Below, piece after piece: positions 1 to 8,628 of a DNA stretch of 58,124 nucleotides. Each line of letters opens with the position of its first letter. Positions within the stretch are counted from its first letter, which is position 1. The notes under the pieces are model-generated. The model saw nothing but the letters and a program-made list of their open reading frames with translations, was not told where the DNA came from and did not search any database. This DNA is from Allopontixanthobacter sp041552775 (GTDB lineage: Bacteria > Pseudomonadota > Alphaproteobacteria > Sphingomonadales > Sphingomonadaceae): the NCBI GenBank assembly GCA_041552775.1, contig JBFEKH010000006.1, positions 1 to 58,124 of the forward strand, in the 5' to 3' direction. Position numbers and translations under genes: made by a program.

Positions 1-1358
1 TCCAGCGCCGAGCGGTCGGCGAAAGCACTCGATACCATCAGCGTCGGCACATCACGTTGCAGCAACAACCAGCCATCCTGACGCCGCAGGAAGTTAGCAG
101 CAAGCTGGGCGTCGCCAAATTTGCGCCCCTGTTCGGCTATCAGGCGCTCAATCGGCGCATCCAGCGGGGTCAGCCCTGCGCCCACGATCACTACTGGCGC
201 CCCGCGCGGCGCGATTGCGCTCGAATCGATATTGAACGCAGCCACGATGTTGGACAATGGCACGGGCGGATCGGCGGCAAATGCCCGCGCGCCCAGCAGG
301 CCCCATTCTTCGCCCGTGGTGGCGAGAAAATATACGTCGCGGTCCAGCCGCGGCCCTGCGGCTAGGCGGCGCGCGATTTCGCTCAGCATTGCCAGGCCGC
401 TGGCATTGTCCACCGCCCCATTACATATCAGGTCCTGCGCCGGGGGCGAGGCGCAAGTGCCGAAATGGTCCCAATGCGCCACCAGCAGCACCGCGCCCAT
501 CGAAGGTTGTTTGCCCGCAAGCCGGCCAATCAGATTGAACGATTCGATTCGATTCGCAGTCGCCGTGGCTTCTATCGATACGGTAACCGGCAGCGGCACG
601 GGCTTGAAACCAGCCACGTCTGCCGCTTCACGGAGTTGCGCCAGGCGCCCCTCGCCAAGCACTATGTCTGCTGCGCCCGGAGTCAGGAAACCGTCGAGCA
701 GGCTGCCATCACTATCTGCTACCAATCGGTAGGACCCTGCATCGCGGGTTTTCTCCAATGCGGCCAGATCGCTGTCGTTTGCCAGGACGGCCAGAACCGC
801 GCTGGCCCCGTGCGCAAGCAAGGCTTCGCGCTGTTCGGCATGGTCGGGATGATCCCACAGCATGACCGCAACACGCCCGGTCAGCTCGGCCCGGTCGAGC
901 TCGCGATATTGCTTGCCGACGAACAGCAAGGGTGCCTTGGCCAGCAATCCCCGCCGGCCCGAGGAATAGGCCACGGCGCCGCCGGCCGGAATCGCAACCG
1001 CAGTCCCGCGGCGGAAGAAGCGGATGGAACTTTCATCCGGGGTGCTGGCGGCGATGGATACGGGTGCCAGCCATGGATTGGCGGGATTGTTTGTCCCCCC
1101 TTCCAGCCCTGCAGAGCGCCACCCGCCAACTAGATAGTCGAGTGTCTTGCTCTCCCCCGCAGTACCAGGCTTTCGCCCTTCGAATTCATCGCTGGCAAGT
1201 ACGGAGATATGCCGGGCCAGATCGGATTCGATTGCCGGCAGAGCGTTGGAGGGGCTGCCTGGTCTGGCTGGCTGCATGCCTGCGCATCCGGCGAGGCTCA
1301 GCGCCGCGCCCGCTAGCAGCAGCAACCTGCCGCGAATCCAAACGCCCCTGATGTTCAA
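1..1358 (-). CDS. M28-family metallopeptidase lipoprotein (3' end outside window)
   Basis: Open frame running off the left edge, about 452 residues visible. The best start is TTG at 1358, with AAGGGG five bases upstream; I found no ATG giving the full signal sequence. The N-terminus is a lipoprotein signal with lipobox LAGC, so an outer-membrane-anchored periplasmic enzyme is likely. The C-terminal half carries the M28 zinc-aminopeptidase signatures in order: AHWDHFG (first metal His and Asp), NGAVDNASG (bridging Asp), GEEWGLLG (general-base Glu and a ligand Glu) and FNIDS (second-metal Asp). The last metal His should lie beyond the window edge. The segment before this resembles the PA-like insert of such peptidases. 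The family cleaves N-terminal residues from peptides; the substrate here is unknown. It lies 57 bases downstream of bdhA on the same strand. Confidence 0.8.
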   Translation of the reverse strand, partial: MNIRGVWIRGRLLLLAGAALSLAGCAGMQPARPGSPSNALPAIESDLARHISVLASDEFEGRKPGTAGESKTLDYLVGGWRSAGLEGGTNNPANPWLAPVSIAASTPDESSIRFFRRGTAVAIPAGGAVAYSSGRRGLLAKAPLLFVGKQYRELDRAELTGRVAVMLWDHPDHAEQREALLAHGASAVLAVLANDSDLAALEKTRDAGSYRLVADSDGSLLDGFLTPGAADIVLGEGRLAQLREAADVAGFKPVPLPVTVSIEATATANRIESFNLIGRLAGKQPSMGAVLLVAHWDHFGTCASPPAQDLICNGAVDNASGLAMLSEIARRLAAGPRLDRDVYFLATTGEEWGLLGARAFAADPPVPLSNIVAAFNIDSSAIAPRGAPVVIVGAGLTPLDAPIERLIAEQGRKFGDAQLAANFLRRQDGWLLLQRDVPTLMVSSAFADRSAL

Positions 1359-1415
1359 GCCTACCCCTTACCCCCGGTGTTAATCCAGCCGCGGCCCACG
1401 CCGCGCCAGCAGCAG

Positions 1416-2171
1416 TTACTCCGCAGTCCAGCCGCCATCAATACTCCAATTCGCGCCGGTTACATTGCCCATTTCGGGGCGGCAAAGAAACGCCGCCAGC
1501 GCGCCCACTTCGTCGGGCTGGACAAACTTTTTGGTGGGTTGCTTCGCCAACAGGACATCGTTGATCACCTGGTCGCGGGTAAGCCCGCGTGCGGCCATCG
1601 TATCAGGAATCTGCCCTTCGATCAGCGGGGTCCAGACATAGCCTGGGCTGATGCAATTGGCGGTCACGCCTGTCTGGGCCAGTTCCAGCGCGATGGTCTT
1701 GGTAAATCCGTCCAGCCCGTGCTTGGCTGCATTATACGCGCTCTTGAACGGTGATGCAGTCTTGGAATGCGCGCTGGCGGTGTTGATGATCCTGCCCCAC
1801 CCGCTTTCCTTCATGTGCGGCACGGCCAGCCGAACTGTGTGAAACGCGGCGGTCAGATTCAGCGCAATGATCGCATCCCATTTGCCGATGGGAAAATCTT
1901 CCACCGCAGCGACATGCTGCATTCCGGCATTGTTGATCAGGATGTCCACTGGTCCTGCGCCTGCCATCAATTCCTCGCAGCCGGCCGCTCTGGTCAGATC
2001 GGCGCCGACATGGACCGCACCCAGTTCTTCGCACAAACCGGCGATAACCTCCGCATCGCCAAAGCCGTTCAGCACTATCTCTGCACCGTCTGCAGCCAGC
2101 GCACGCGCCATGGCCAGCCCGATGCCGGAAGTAGAGCCTGTGACGAGTGCGCGTTTACCGGAAAGAGACAT
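1416..2171 (-). CDS. bdhA: 3-hydroxybutyrate dehydrogenase (SDR family)
   Basis: 251 residues, a typical length for the family. It is a classical short-chain dehydrogenase: NAD-binding TGSTSGIG near residues 12-19, NNAG in the middle, and catalytic YNAAKHG. The C-terminal part, with ISPGYVWTPLIEGQIPD and the block LLAKQPTKKFVQPDEVG, is characteristic of D-3-hydroxybutyrate dehydrogenases. The enzyme interconverts 3-hydroxybutyrate and acetoacetate in the cytosol with NAD. It fits the PHA synthase and depolymerase genes 23 kb away, but it acts on the short-chain C4 monomer whereas that synthase looks medium-chain type. GAGG seven bases before the ATG supports the start. A generic SDR of other specificity cannot be excluded. 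Confidence 0.85.
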   Translation of the reverse strand: MSLSGKRALVTGSTSGIGLAMARALAADGAEIVLNGFGDAEVIAGLCEELGAVHVGADLTRAAGCEELMAGAGPVDILINNAGMQHVAAVEDFPIGKWDAIIALNLTAAFHTVRLAVPHMKESGWGRIINTASAHSKTASPFKSAYNAAKHGLDGFTKTIALELAQTGVTANCISPGYVWTPLIEGQIPDTMAARGLTRDQVINDVLLAKQPTKKFVQPDEVGALAAFLCRPEMGNVTGANWSIDGGWTAE

Positions 2172-2308
2172 GGGAAACCTCGAATTGAAATACTGAAAAA
2201 TGGAGCGTTTTACTGTTTTCGCGTGCAGTGTTCCCCCTGTCCAGCAATAACGCTAAGATTCACCCGCTTTGGCTTTACAGCCGCACCTCAAGTCGCAAGG
2301 GAACGCGC

Positions 2309-3190
2309 ATGAAACTCAACCGATTCAACCCGGCCAACATCCGTGTACGCGGGGGCGGCTCCGCCAGCGGCGGGGGCAGTTTTCCTGGCGGCGGCGGGGG
2401 CAAGATCGGCTGCGGGACGATCATCATTGCAGCGATTGCCTATTTCGCATTCGGGGCGGATCCCATGCAGACCATCGGGGCCATCGGAGAAATGCAGGAT
2501 GGCGCGCCTACCCAGCAAACCAGCGCTGACGGGGCGCAGGGCACAGAGGCCTGCAACACCGGCCCCTATGCGCTCGAGGCATGCAATGCGCTCGGCTCGC
2601 TCAATGAAACATGGCAGCCGCTGTTCCAGAAGGCGAATATCCCCTTCGAACAGCCGGTGCTCACCCTGTTCAGCGGCAGCACACGGTCAGGTTGCGGTGC
2701 GGCATCCAGCGCGATGGGACCATTTTATTGCCCGAATGATCAGGGCATTTACATCGACACCGCATTCTACGACACGATGGAGCGCCAGTTGGGCGCTGGC
2801 GGCGATTTCGCGCGTTATTACGTGATGGCGCATGAATACGGTCACCACATCCAGAAAATGACCGGACTGGCGGACCAGATCCGCAGCGCTCAGTCAGAAA
2901 ATCCCCGCAGGTCGAACGAGCTTCAGGTGCGGATGGAACTGCAGGCGGATTGCTATGCCGGAGTATGGGCGGGCCTGAACCGAAATCTTATCGAGCCCGG
3001 CGATATGGAAGAAGGCATGACCGCCGCCAGCGCCATCGGCGACGATACACTGCAGCGCAGCGCTGGCCAACGGGTGAGCCCCGAAAGCTTCACCCACGGC
3101 ACCAGTTCGCAGCGAATGTCATGGCTTAAACGCGGCCTGCAATCCGGTGACGAAGACCAGTGCGACACCTTCGCGGACCTGAAGGGCTGA
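2309..3190 (+). CDS. Neutral zinc metallopeptidase (YpfJ/PF04228-like)
   Basis: 293 residues from the ATG at 2309. An in-frame start at 2228 would only add unlikely sequence upstream of a standard YpfJ-like N-terminus. The protein begins with a basic, glycine-rich stretch and one membrane segment (GTIIIAAIAYFAFG, about residues 35-50). A periplasmic domain follows with the zinc motif HEYGHH at about residues 175-180 and ELQADCYAGVWAG, the family's third-ligand region. This matches the putative neutral zinc metallopeptidases of PF04228; their physiological substrate is not established. The gene converges on the M56 gene, with a strong hairpin between them. The Gly-rich linker before the membrane helix is usual for the family. 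Confidence 0.85.
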   Translation: MKLNRFNPANIRVRGGGSASGGGSFPGGGGGKIGCGTIIIAAIAYFAFGADPMQTIGAIGEMQDGAPTQQTSADGAQGTEACNTGPYALEACNALGSLNETWQPLFQKANIPFEQPVLTLFSGSTRSGCGAASSAMGPFYCPNDQGIYIDTAFYDTMERQLGAGGDFARYYVMAHEYGHHIQKMTGLADQIRSAQSENPRRSNELQVRMELQADCYAGVWAGLNRNLIEPGDMEEGMTAASAIGDDTLQRSAGQRVSPESFTHGTSSQRMSWLKRGLQSGDEDQCDTFADLKG

Positions 3191-3197
3191 AAACGCA

Positions 3198-3226
3198 GCG
3201 GCCCGACCTGCTACAGGCCGGGCCGC
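3198..3226. terminator. Hairpin between convergent peptidase genes, likely bidirectional terminator
   Basis: GCGGCCCG, one mismatch, CCTG, a 3-base loop, CAGG, then CGGGCCGC: a long GC-rich stem eight bases after the stop at 3190. The T-tract on the + side is weak (gtatttcatttt). It sits between two converging genes, so it may end transcription from both. Confidence 0.65.
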
Positions 3227-3253
3227 GTATTTCATTTTCGAGATTTGCAGCCG

Positions 3254-4870
3254 TCAGCTGTCGGCCTTCCAATCGGCGATTGCATCGTCCAGCGCCTTCA
3301 GCACTTCGGCGCGGATTTCTCCCTGCATATCCTTGTTCTTGGCGATCTCCGCCCGCGCTTGCTTTAACCCGGCGAGCGCGCTGGCCATGACTTCGGTGTG
3401 GCACTTGGCCGGACCCTTCTGGCCTTCCTTGCAGTCCCGTTCGAACTGGGTGATCTCGCCTTTTTCATTCTTGAAGATCATCATTTCCCTGCGTGCTCCG
3501 GTCAGATCCTGCTTCATTTCGGCCATCGCTTCTTGCACTTCTCGGCGCATTTCCGCCCGTTCTTCATCGGACATGCCCTCGCCGCCGATCCGGTCTTCTT
3601 CCTCTGTCCAGGTGAATTTCTTCATGTCGCCCTTGGCATCTGCCGGACCCCGGCCAGTGAACCGCATGACCCGCTTGACCTCGCGGTCACCCGGAGCGCC
3701 TGAAGCTCCATCCTTCTTGCGGAGCACAACCACCCGGCGCACTTCGCCAGAACCATCGCTCCTGGTTTCGACATCGTCGAACATCGTTTCGAATTGTCCG
3801 CCCGAAAGGGCTTCCTCGGCCGATGGCGGAAACGGCGGTATGGGCGGCAATGGCGGCTCAGGTATATCGGAAGCCATTGGCACATCGGGTGCTTCCACCC
3901 GGGGTGGCGGGGCTGGCTGACTGATCGATTCCGCATAGGAAATCGAAGCGGTCAGCGGCAGCGCCAGCACGCAGGCCCCGATCAGGGCACGTCCGGCAAA
4001 GCGGCGGCGCGGAGAAATGTCGGACATCGTGATACTCCTCAAACGGTGGATGATACTCTTCTCGCCCAGCACCGGGCACGCCATCGGCGCGGCCAGCGCC
4101 ACGCGCGGGCTAGCGGCGAAACTGGCAATCGTTTCGGCATAGGTCGCCTTTTCCTGCGGGCTGCGCCGGTCAATCACGCGGGCATCGCACGCAGCTTCCT
4201 GGTCGCGCCGCAGCGCGCGCCACCCCAGCCACGCGAGCGGGTTGAACCAGTGGAGCGCGAACAGCGGCTGAGCGGCCATATTGGCGAGCAAATCGCCGCC
4301 CGAATGGTGCGCCAGCTCATGTGCCAGGGCAAAATCGCGTTGTTCACGGTTATACAGCGCCATGAACCCGGGCGGCAGCGCTACCACCTTGTCCAGCACG
4401 CCAAATGCCAGCGGTGCGGTCGCTTCGGGTGTTTCCACCAGCCTGACACTGCCATCCTCGCCCACCGGGCGCGCATCAGCGAGCAACGCGCGGCGCATCC
4501 TGAAATAGCCCAAGAACCGCACCGCCAGGAATATCACCGCACCGGACAGCCAGACAGCCAGCAATATCGCACCCCAGGCAATCGGTTCGGGGGCAATCGC
4601 GGCGCTCTGCTGGACCGGCACCATCGCCAGATCGGCAGCGGATGGTGTATATTCAGTGTAATGCAAAATCGTTTGCTGGGGCGCTGACGCGGCCGGGGCC
4701 AGCCATGACGGCAGGACCAGCGGCGGCATGATCAGCCTGAGAAATGGCAACGCCCAAAGTGCATAGGCAGCCTTGGCGCCGAAATAGCGCCCAACCGGGC
4801 GGCGGAGCAGGAGCACCAGGCCGATGAGCACACCAGTCCAGATGAAGGTTTCGATTAGCCAGCCAGTCAT
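3254..4870 (-). CDS. M56 (BlaR1-like) membrane metallopeptidase with a long periplasmic tail
   Basis: 538 residues. The N-terminal third has BlaR1-type membrane segments (about residues 5-22, 38-56, 98-122) and the gluzincin motif HELAHH at 184-189 in the cytoplasmic loop. A fourth membrane segment lies near residue 295. In BlaR1/MecR1 this is followed by a penicillin-binding sensor domain. Here there is instead a proline-rich stretch and a charged, helix-prone, coiled-coil-like region of about 200 residues, with no SxxK/SxN/KTG set that I can see. The family senses an envelope signal and cleaves the BlaI repressor. The start overlaps the blaI stop by 4 bases, so the two are co-expressed. A signal other than beta-lactam is likely. 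Confidence 0.85.
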   Translation of the reverse strand: MTGWLIETFIWTGVLIGLVLLLRRPVGRYFGAKAAYALWALPFLRLIMPPLVLPSWLAPAASAPQQTILHYTEYTPSAADLAMVPVQQSAAIAPEPIAWGAILLAVWLSGAVIFLAVRFLGYFRMRRALLADARPVGEDGSVRLVETPEATAPLAFGVLDKVVALPPGFMALYNREQRDFALAHELAHHSGGDLLANMAAQPLFALHWFNPLAWLGWRALRRDQEAACDARVIDRRSPQEKATYAETIASFAASPRVALAAPMACPVLGEKSIIHRLRSITMSDISPRRRFAGRALIGACVLALPLTASISYAESISQPAPPPRVEAPDVPMASDIPEPPLPPIPPFPPSAEEALSGGQFETMFDDVETRSDGSGEVRRVVVLRKKDGASGAPGDREVKRVMRFTGRGPADAKGDMKKFTWTEEEDRIGGEGMSDEERAEMRREVQEAMAEMKQDLTGARREMMIFKNEKGEITQFERDCKEGQKGPAKCHTEVMASALAGLKQARAEIAKNKDMQGEIRAEVLKALDDAIADWKADS

Positions 4871-5268
4871 TTGCGCAGCTCCTTCAGCAGGGCTTCCATC
4901 TCGTTCAGGTCAGCCTCGGTCAAAGCTTCCGCTTCAGCCAGCTGCGCGAACAAAGGCGCAGCGCGGCCGCCAAACAGGCGGTCCACTAACCGGCGCGATT
5001 CGGCGCCGGTATAGTCAGATTTTTCCAGCAACGGTGTGTAGAGAAACCGTCGGCCGTCCGGCTCTGTCGCGACTGCGTTCTTGGCCACGAGGCGGGAAAG
5101 AAGCGTCTTGACCGTGGCCAGGCTCCAGTCCCGGCGCGAACAGACTTCCTTGCAAATCTCGAGCGCAGTCAGCGGGCTGCGTTCCCACAGCGCTTCCATA
5201 ACTGTATGCTCGGCCTCGCTGATGCGGTCTCCACTGCCATTCTTGATCTGGTCATTCGCAGCAGGCAT
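4867..5268 (-). CDS. blaI: BlaI/MecI-family transcriptional repressor
   Basis: 133 residues, usual for the family. The N-terminal winged helix is recognisable: ISEAEHTVMEALWERSPLTA, then EICKEV and WSLATVKTLLSRLVAKNAV, the recognition region. The C-terminal half is the helical dimerisation part. In this family the dimer represses its own operon until the partner M56 protease cleaves it. The gene directly precedes the M56 gene with an ATGA overlap. A doubled TACAnnTGTA operator lies about 40 bases upstream of its start. GGGAG supports the ATG at 5268. No beta-lactamase gene is present in the window, so the regulon is unknown. Confidence 0.92.
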   Translation of the reverse strand: MPAANDQIKNGSGDRISEAEHTVMEALWERSPLTALEICKEVCSRRDWSLATVKTLLSRLVAKNAVATEPDGRRFLYTPLLEKSDYTGAESRRLVDRLFGGRAAPLFAQLAEAEALTEADLNEMEALLKELRK

Positions 5269-5308
5269 GAAATACGCTCCCCGGCATCATTATCCCATGA
5301 GGGATGAT

Positions 5309-5339
5309 TACATCTGTAGATGCTATGACTACAGATGTA
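5309..5339 (-). promoter_or_regulatory. BlaI-type operator (two TACAnnTGTA boxes)
   Basis: TACATCTGTAG, nine bases, CTACAGATGTA: a perfect 11-bp inverted repeat. Each arm is itself a TACAnnTGTA box, the half-site pair known for BlaI/MecI operators. It lies 41 bases upstream of the blaI ATG on the minus strand. The distal arm overlaps TTTACA, a plausible -35, so autorepression is the natural reading. Confidence 0.85.
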
Positions 5340-5442
5340 AACTGAACGCCGAATGAATGGCTGGACCGGCTGCCGGCACGCCCATTAAATTCACAGCAGA
5401 GCCTTGGTTCCCTCAATCACCGCGGCTCTGCCAAACAGGCAC

Positions 5443-5475
5443 AAAAAAAGGGGCGCCGCAATGGGCGCCCCTTTT
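5443..5475 (-). terminator. Rho-independent terminator of the CsbD-like gene
   Basis: On the minus strand: AAAAGGGGCGCC, a 6-base loop, GGCGCCCC and seven T. It starts 16 bases after the CsbD-like stop codon, on the side facing blaI. Confidence 0.85.
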
Positions 5476-5490
5476 GCGTGTTTGGCAGGA

Positions 5491-5661
5491 TTAGATCTTG
5501 TCGCCGAGCGCGCCTTCGATCTTACCCTTGAGGTTCTGAGCCTCACCCTTGCGTTCCTGGGCATGGCCCTCGGCACGGGTTTCCGGGTCATGCGACTGCT
5601 GCTTTACCTTGCCGGTAAGCTCGTTCGCTGCGCCCTTGGCTTTGTCGGTAAGTTCACCCAT
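5491..5661 (-). CDS. CsbD-like stress-response protein
   Basis: A 56-residue gene. The product begins MGELTDKAKGAANELTGKVK and is rich in Lys, Glu, Ala and Gly, with the repeated KG-x(n)-LKGKIEGALGD pattern of the CsbD family. CsbD-like proteins are small, abundant and stress-induced (sigma-B in Bacillus, general stress response elsewhere); their biochemical function is unknown. An ideal AAGGAG precedes the ATG, and a strong terminator follows the gene, so it is likely a highly expressed single-gene unit. It sits between the sdhA terminator and the blaI operon. Confidence 0.88.
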   Translation of the reverse strand: MGELTDKAKGAANELTGKVKQQSHDPETRAEGHAQERKGEAQNLKGKIEGALGDKI

Positions 5662-5827
5662 TTGAGATCTCCTTCTTGAATATGGCAGCCGTTCTGACTG
5701 TCTGGGAAATCAACGGTTTATGTGAACATATGGTTCCAACAAGATGCCGTACGCCTGGTGCAATTCAGCGCAAATTTCCGGCAGCATGGATGTGCCAGTC
5801 TGCCGGGGCCTAGGCGCTTCATGACCA

Positions 5828-5863
5828 CAAAGAAAAAGGCCGGAGCATATCGCCCCGACCTTT
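5828..5863 (-). terminator. Rho-independent terminator after sdhA
   Basis: On the minus strand: AAAGGTCGGGGC, a short loop, GCTCCGGCCTTTTTCTTT. The stem has two G-T wobbles and a T-rich tail, and begins about 27 bases past the sdhA stop. It marks the end of the sdhCDA transcript. Confidence 0.75.
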
Positions 5864-5889
5864 GAGAATTCAGCTAGTAAGAAACTGGT

Positions 5890-7713
5890 TCAATACACCC
5901 GCTTCTTCGGCTCGATATACTTGATGTCGTCCGTCAGCGTGTATTCGTGGACCGGACGGTAATCGATTTTCATGTCGCCGCCCTTGCCGCCCCAGCCTTC
6001 GAACCAGACGGCGGTGTGCTTCATCCAGTTCTTGTCGTCGCGATCGGGGAAATCCTCGTGCGCGTGGGCGCCGCGGCTTTCCTTGCGGTTTTCCGCGCTG
6101 GCAATGGTCACGCTGGCCTGCGCCATCAGATTGTCGAGTTCCAGCGTTTCGATCAGGTCGGAATTCCAGATCAGCGAGCGGTCGGTGACGTGCACGTCTT
6201 GCAGCCGCTTGTTGGTCTTCTGCATCATTTCCACGCCTTCGGACAGCAGCGCACTGTCGCGGAACACCGCACAATGTTTCTGCATTGTCTTCTGCATTTC
6301 GCTGCGGATTTCTGAGGTTGGCGAACCGCCCTTGGCATTACGGAAGTGGTCGAGACGGCCCAGCGCCATATCAGCGCTGTCTTTCGGCAATTCGTTGTGT
6401 GCGGAGCCCGGCTTGATCAACTCGGTCAGGCGGTGGCCGGTCGCGCGGCCAAATACCACCAGATCGATCAGCGAGTTGGAACCAAGGCGGTTAGCACCGT
6501 GGACCGAAACACAAGCGGCTTCACCAACGGCGAACAGGCCAGGAACCACGGTCTCCGGATTGCCGTCCGGTCCGATGGTCACGACTTCGCCGTGATAATT
6601 ACAAGGGATGCCGCCCATGTTGTAATGGACAGTCGGCGTTACCGGCAGCGGCTGGCGGGTCAGGTCGACACCGGCGAAGATCTTGCCGCTTTCGGTGATG
6701 CCCGGCAGGCGTTCGGCCAACACGGCGGGATCGATATGGTCGAGGTGGAGGTAGATGTGGTCACCTTCCGGCCCCACGCCGCGGCCTTCGCGCATTTCCA
6801 ACGCCATCGAACGCGACACGACATCGCGCGATGCCAGGTCCTTTGCCGAGGGAGCATAGCGTTCCATGAACCGCTCGCCCTCGGAATTGGTAAGGTAGCC
6901 GCCCTCGCCCCGGGCGCCTTCGGTAATCAGCACGCCCGCGCCGTAAATGCCGGTGGGGTGGAACTGCACGAATTCCATGTCCTGCAAAGGTAGGCCGGCG
7001 CGCAGCACCATCCCGCCGCCGTCACCGGTACAGGTGTGGGCGGAAGTGGCGGTGTAATAGCAGCGGCCATAACCGCCGGTTGCCAGCACGACCGAATGCG
7101 AACGGAACCGGTGGATCGAACCATCGTCCATGCACAGCGCAATCACGCCGACGCATTTGCCGTCCTTCATGATCAAATCGATCGCGAAATATTCGATGAA
7201 AAAGTCCGCGGCGTACTTCAGGCTCTGCTGATACAGCGCGTGCAGCATCGCATGGCCGGTACGGTCGGCGGCGGCGCAAGTGCGCTGAACCGGAGGCCCC
7301 TCGCCCATGTTCTGCATGTGACCGCCGAACGGGCGCTGGTAGATCGTGCCATCATCGTTGCGCGAAAACGGTACACCGGCATGTTCCAGCTCGTAAACTG
7401 CCTGCGGCGCTTCGCGGACGAGATATTCAATCGCGTCCTGATCGCCCAGCCAGTCGGCACCCTTCACGGTGTCATACATATGCCACGACCAATGGTCCGG
7501 CGTGTTGTTACCCAGCGACGCGGCAATCCCGCCCTGCGCTGCAACGGTGTGCGAACGCGTGGGGAATACTTTCGAGATATTGGCGGTGCGCAGGCCGGAT
7601 TCGGCGGCTCCCATGGTGGCCCGCAGGCCCGAACCGCCCGCACCCACGACGACGACGTCATAAGTGTGGTCGATGATCTTGTAAGCGGGTGCAGCGTTTG
7701 CAGCGGATGCCAT
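5890..7713 (-). CDS. sdhA: Succinate dehydrogenase flavoprotein subunit
   Basis: 607 residues, the normal length. The N-terminus has the FAD dinucleotide fold (VVVGAGGSGLRA, residues 21-32). His55 within SHTVAAQGGIAASLGN is the usual covalent FAD attachment site. HANRLGSNSLIDLVVFGRA, with the family's substrate-site residues, follows further on. It oxidises succinate to fumarate on the cytoplasmic face of the inner membrane (complex II and TCA cycle). The start overlaps the sdhD stop by one base. Unusually, the iron-sulfur subunit gene sdhB does not follow; a terminator does. Confidence 0.97.
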   Translation of the reverse strand: MASAANAAPAYKIIDHTYDVVVVGAGGSGLRATMGAAESGLRTANISKVFPTRSHTVAAQGGIAASLGNNTPDHWSWHMYDTVKGADWLGDQDAIEYLVREAPQAVYELEHAGVPFSRNDDGTIYQRPFGGHMQNMGEGPPVQRTCAAADRTGHAMLHALYQQSLKYAADFFIEYFAIDLIMKDGKCVGVIALCMDDGSIHRFRSHSVVLATGGYGRCYYTATSAHTCTGDGGGMVLRAGLPLQDMEFVQFHPTGIYGAGVLITEGARGEGGYLTNSEGERFMERYAPSAKDLASRDVVSRSMALEMREGRGVGPEGDHIYLHLDHIDPAVLAERLPGITESGKIFAGVDLTRQPLPVTPTVHYNMGGIPCNYHGEVVTIGPDGNPETVVPGLFAVGEAACVSVHGANRLGSNSLIDLVVFGRATGHRLTELIKPGSAHNELPKDSADMALGRLDHFRNAKGGSPTSEIRSEMQKTMQKHCAVFRDSALLSEGVEMMQKTNKRLQDVHVTDRSLIWNSDLIETLELDNLMAQASVTIASAENRKESRGAHAHEDFPDRDDKNWMKHTAVWFEGWGGKGGDMKIDYRPVHEYTLTDDIKYIEPKKRVY

Positions 7714-8099
7714 TAGAGTGCTCCTCCAAGAGCAAGTCGAACAATACAGAAAACGCCAAACGCACCGCCGCCAATGGCGGCCAGGTTCAGCAGCAGGATC
7801 ACGGCAAATTTATTGCCGGCTTCGTGAACGTAATCTTCGGCGAGGACCTGCAGGCCAAGGCGCGCGTGCCAGAAAGTGCTAACGATCAGCAGCACCATCG
7901 CGGTTGCCGGAAGCGGTTTGGCAAGCCACTCGCTTACCGAACCATAACCAAGGTCCGGCAGCAAGATCAGCGACACCACGAACCACAGCACCAGCAGCAG
8001 GTTGCCGACCGCAGTGAAGCGTTGCAGCAGCCAGTGGTGAGCGCCGTGGTGCGCCGGGCCCAGGCCGCGTACGCGGCCGATCGATGTTCCGTTACCCAT
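7713..8099 (-). CDS. sdhD: Succinate dehydrogenase membrane anchor subunit
   Basis: 128 residues with three hydrophobic segments (about 32-55, 65-88, 97-122). HARLGLQVLAEDYVHE matches the heme/quinone-site signature of SdhD (H-x3-G then DYVH). It anchors SdhAB to the inner membrane and shares the heme b with SdhC. The stop is coupled to the sdhA start (TAATG). The spacing to sdhC is 24 bases. Confidence 0.92.
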   Translation of the reverse strand: MGNGTSIGRVRGLGPAHHGAHHWLLQRFTAVGNLLLVLWFVVSLILLPDLGYGSVSEWLAKPLPATAMVLLIVSTFWHARLGLQVLAEDYVHEAGNKFAVILLLNLAAIGGGAFGVFCIVRLALGGAL

Positions 8100-8123
8100 G
8101 ATTAAAAATCCTTCGCGTTTGTC

Positions 8124-8558
8124 TTAGGCGAGCAGCAGCAGCGCCCAGAAACCGGCGGTAAGTATTATGGCGATGATCGGGCTGGCAATTGACCAGAATT
8201 TGTTGAGGTCGAGTTCGTATCCGGCGCCAAGATCCATCACGAAATGGCGCAGGCCCGAACACATATGCGTGAAGAAAGACCAGCTGAGGCCGATCATCAC
8301 CAGCTTCAGCACGACCTTTATCAGCGACAGCAGGATCGCGGTCCCACTCCATTCCAGCGCGCCCAGGTCGGGCCATACCCAGCCGGCAAAGTTCGCATAG
8401 GCTTCCGGACCACTGGCCAGTGCGCCCAGCCACCACAGCAAAATGCCCAGACCGGCCAGAGCAAGCCCGTCCCCGGTTATCCGGTGCAAGATGGAAACCA
8501 GCATATGCGGGCCCCATTTCCAGATCTGCAAATGCGGTGATAGCGGGCGCTGTGCCAT
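8124..8558 (-). CDS. sdhC: Succinate dehydrogenase cytochrome b556 subunit
   Basis: 144 residues from the ATG at 8558 (product MAQRPLSPHL...), which has AAAGAG upstream. The frame stays open well upstream, but that extension runs through the promoter region and is not family-like. The N-terminal RPLSPHLQIW and SILHRITG are typical SdhC sequence, including the quinone-site Ser/Arg region. THMCSGLRHFVMD carries the heme His. Three membrane helices are apparent. It is the first gene of sdhC-sdhD-sdhA. A TATACAT -10-like element (minus strand, about 8610-8616) and a perfect palindrome lie upstream. Confidence 0.93.
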   Translation of the reverse strand: MAQRPLSPHLQIWKWGPHMLVSILHRITGDGLALAGLGILLWWLGALASGPEAYANFAGWVWPDLGALEWSGTAILLSLIKVVLKLVMIGLSWSFFTHMCSGLRHFVMDLGAGYELDLNKFWSIASPIIAIILTAGFWALLLLA

Positions 8559-8628
8559 GTAACTCTTTCCAATCATCCAACCTGTGGCGCCTTCCTTAGC
8601 GAAACGCCATGTATAGGCAAGACGTGCA

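Noticed and set aside
5947..7716. Long open frames on the + strand antisense to sdhA
   Set aside because: They mirror the GC-rich codon pattern of sdhA and encode no recognisable protein.
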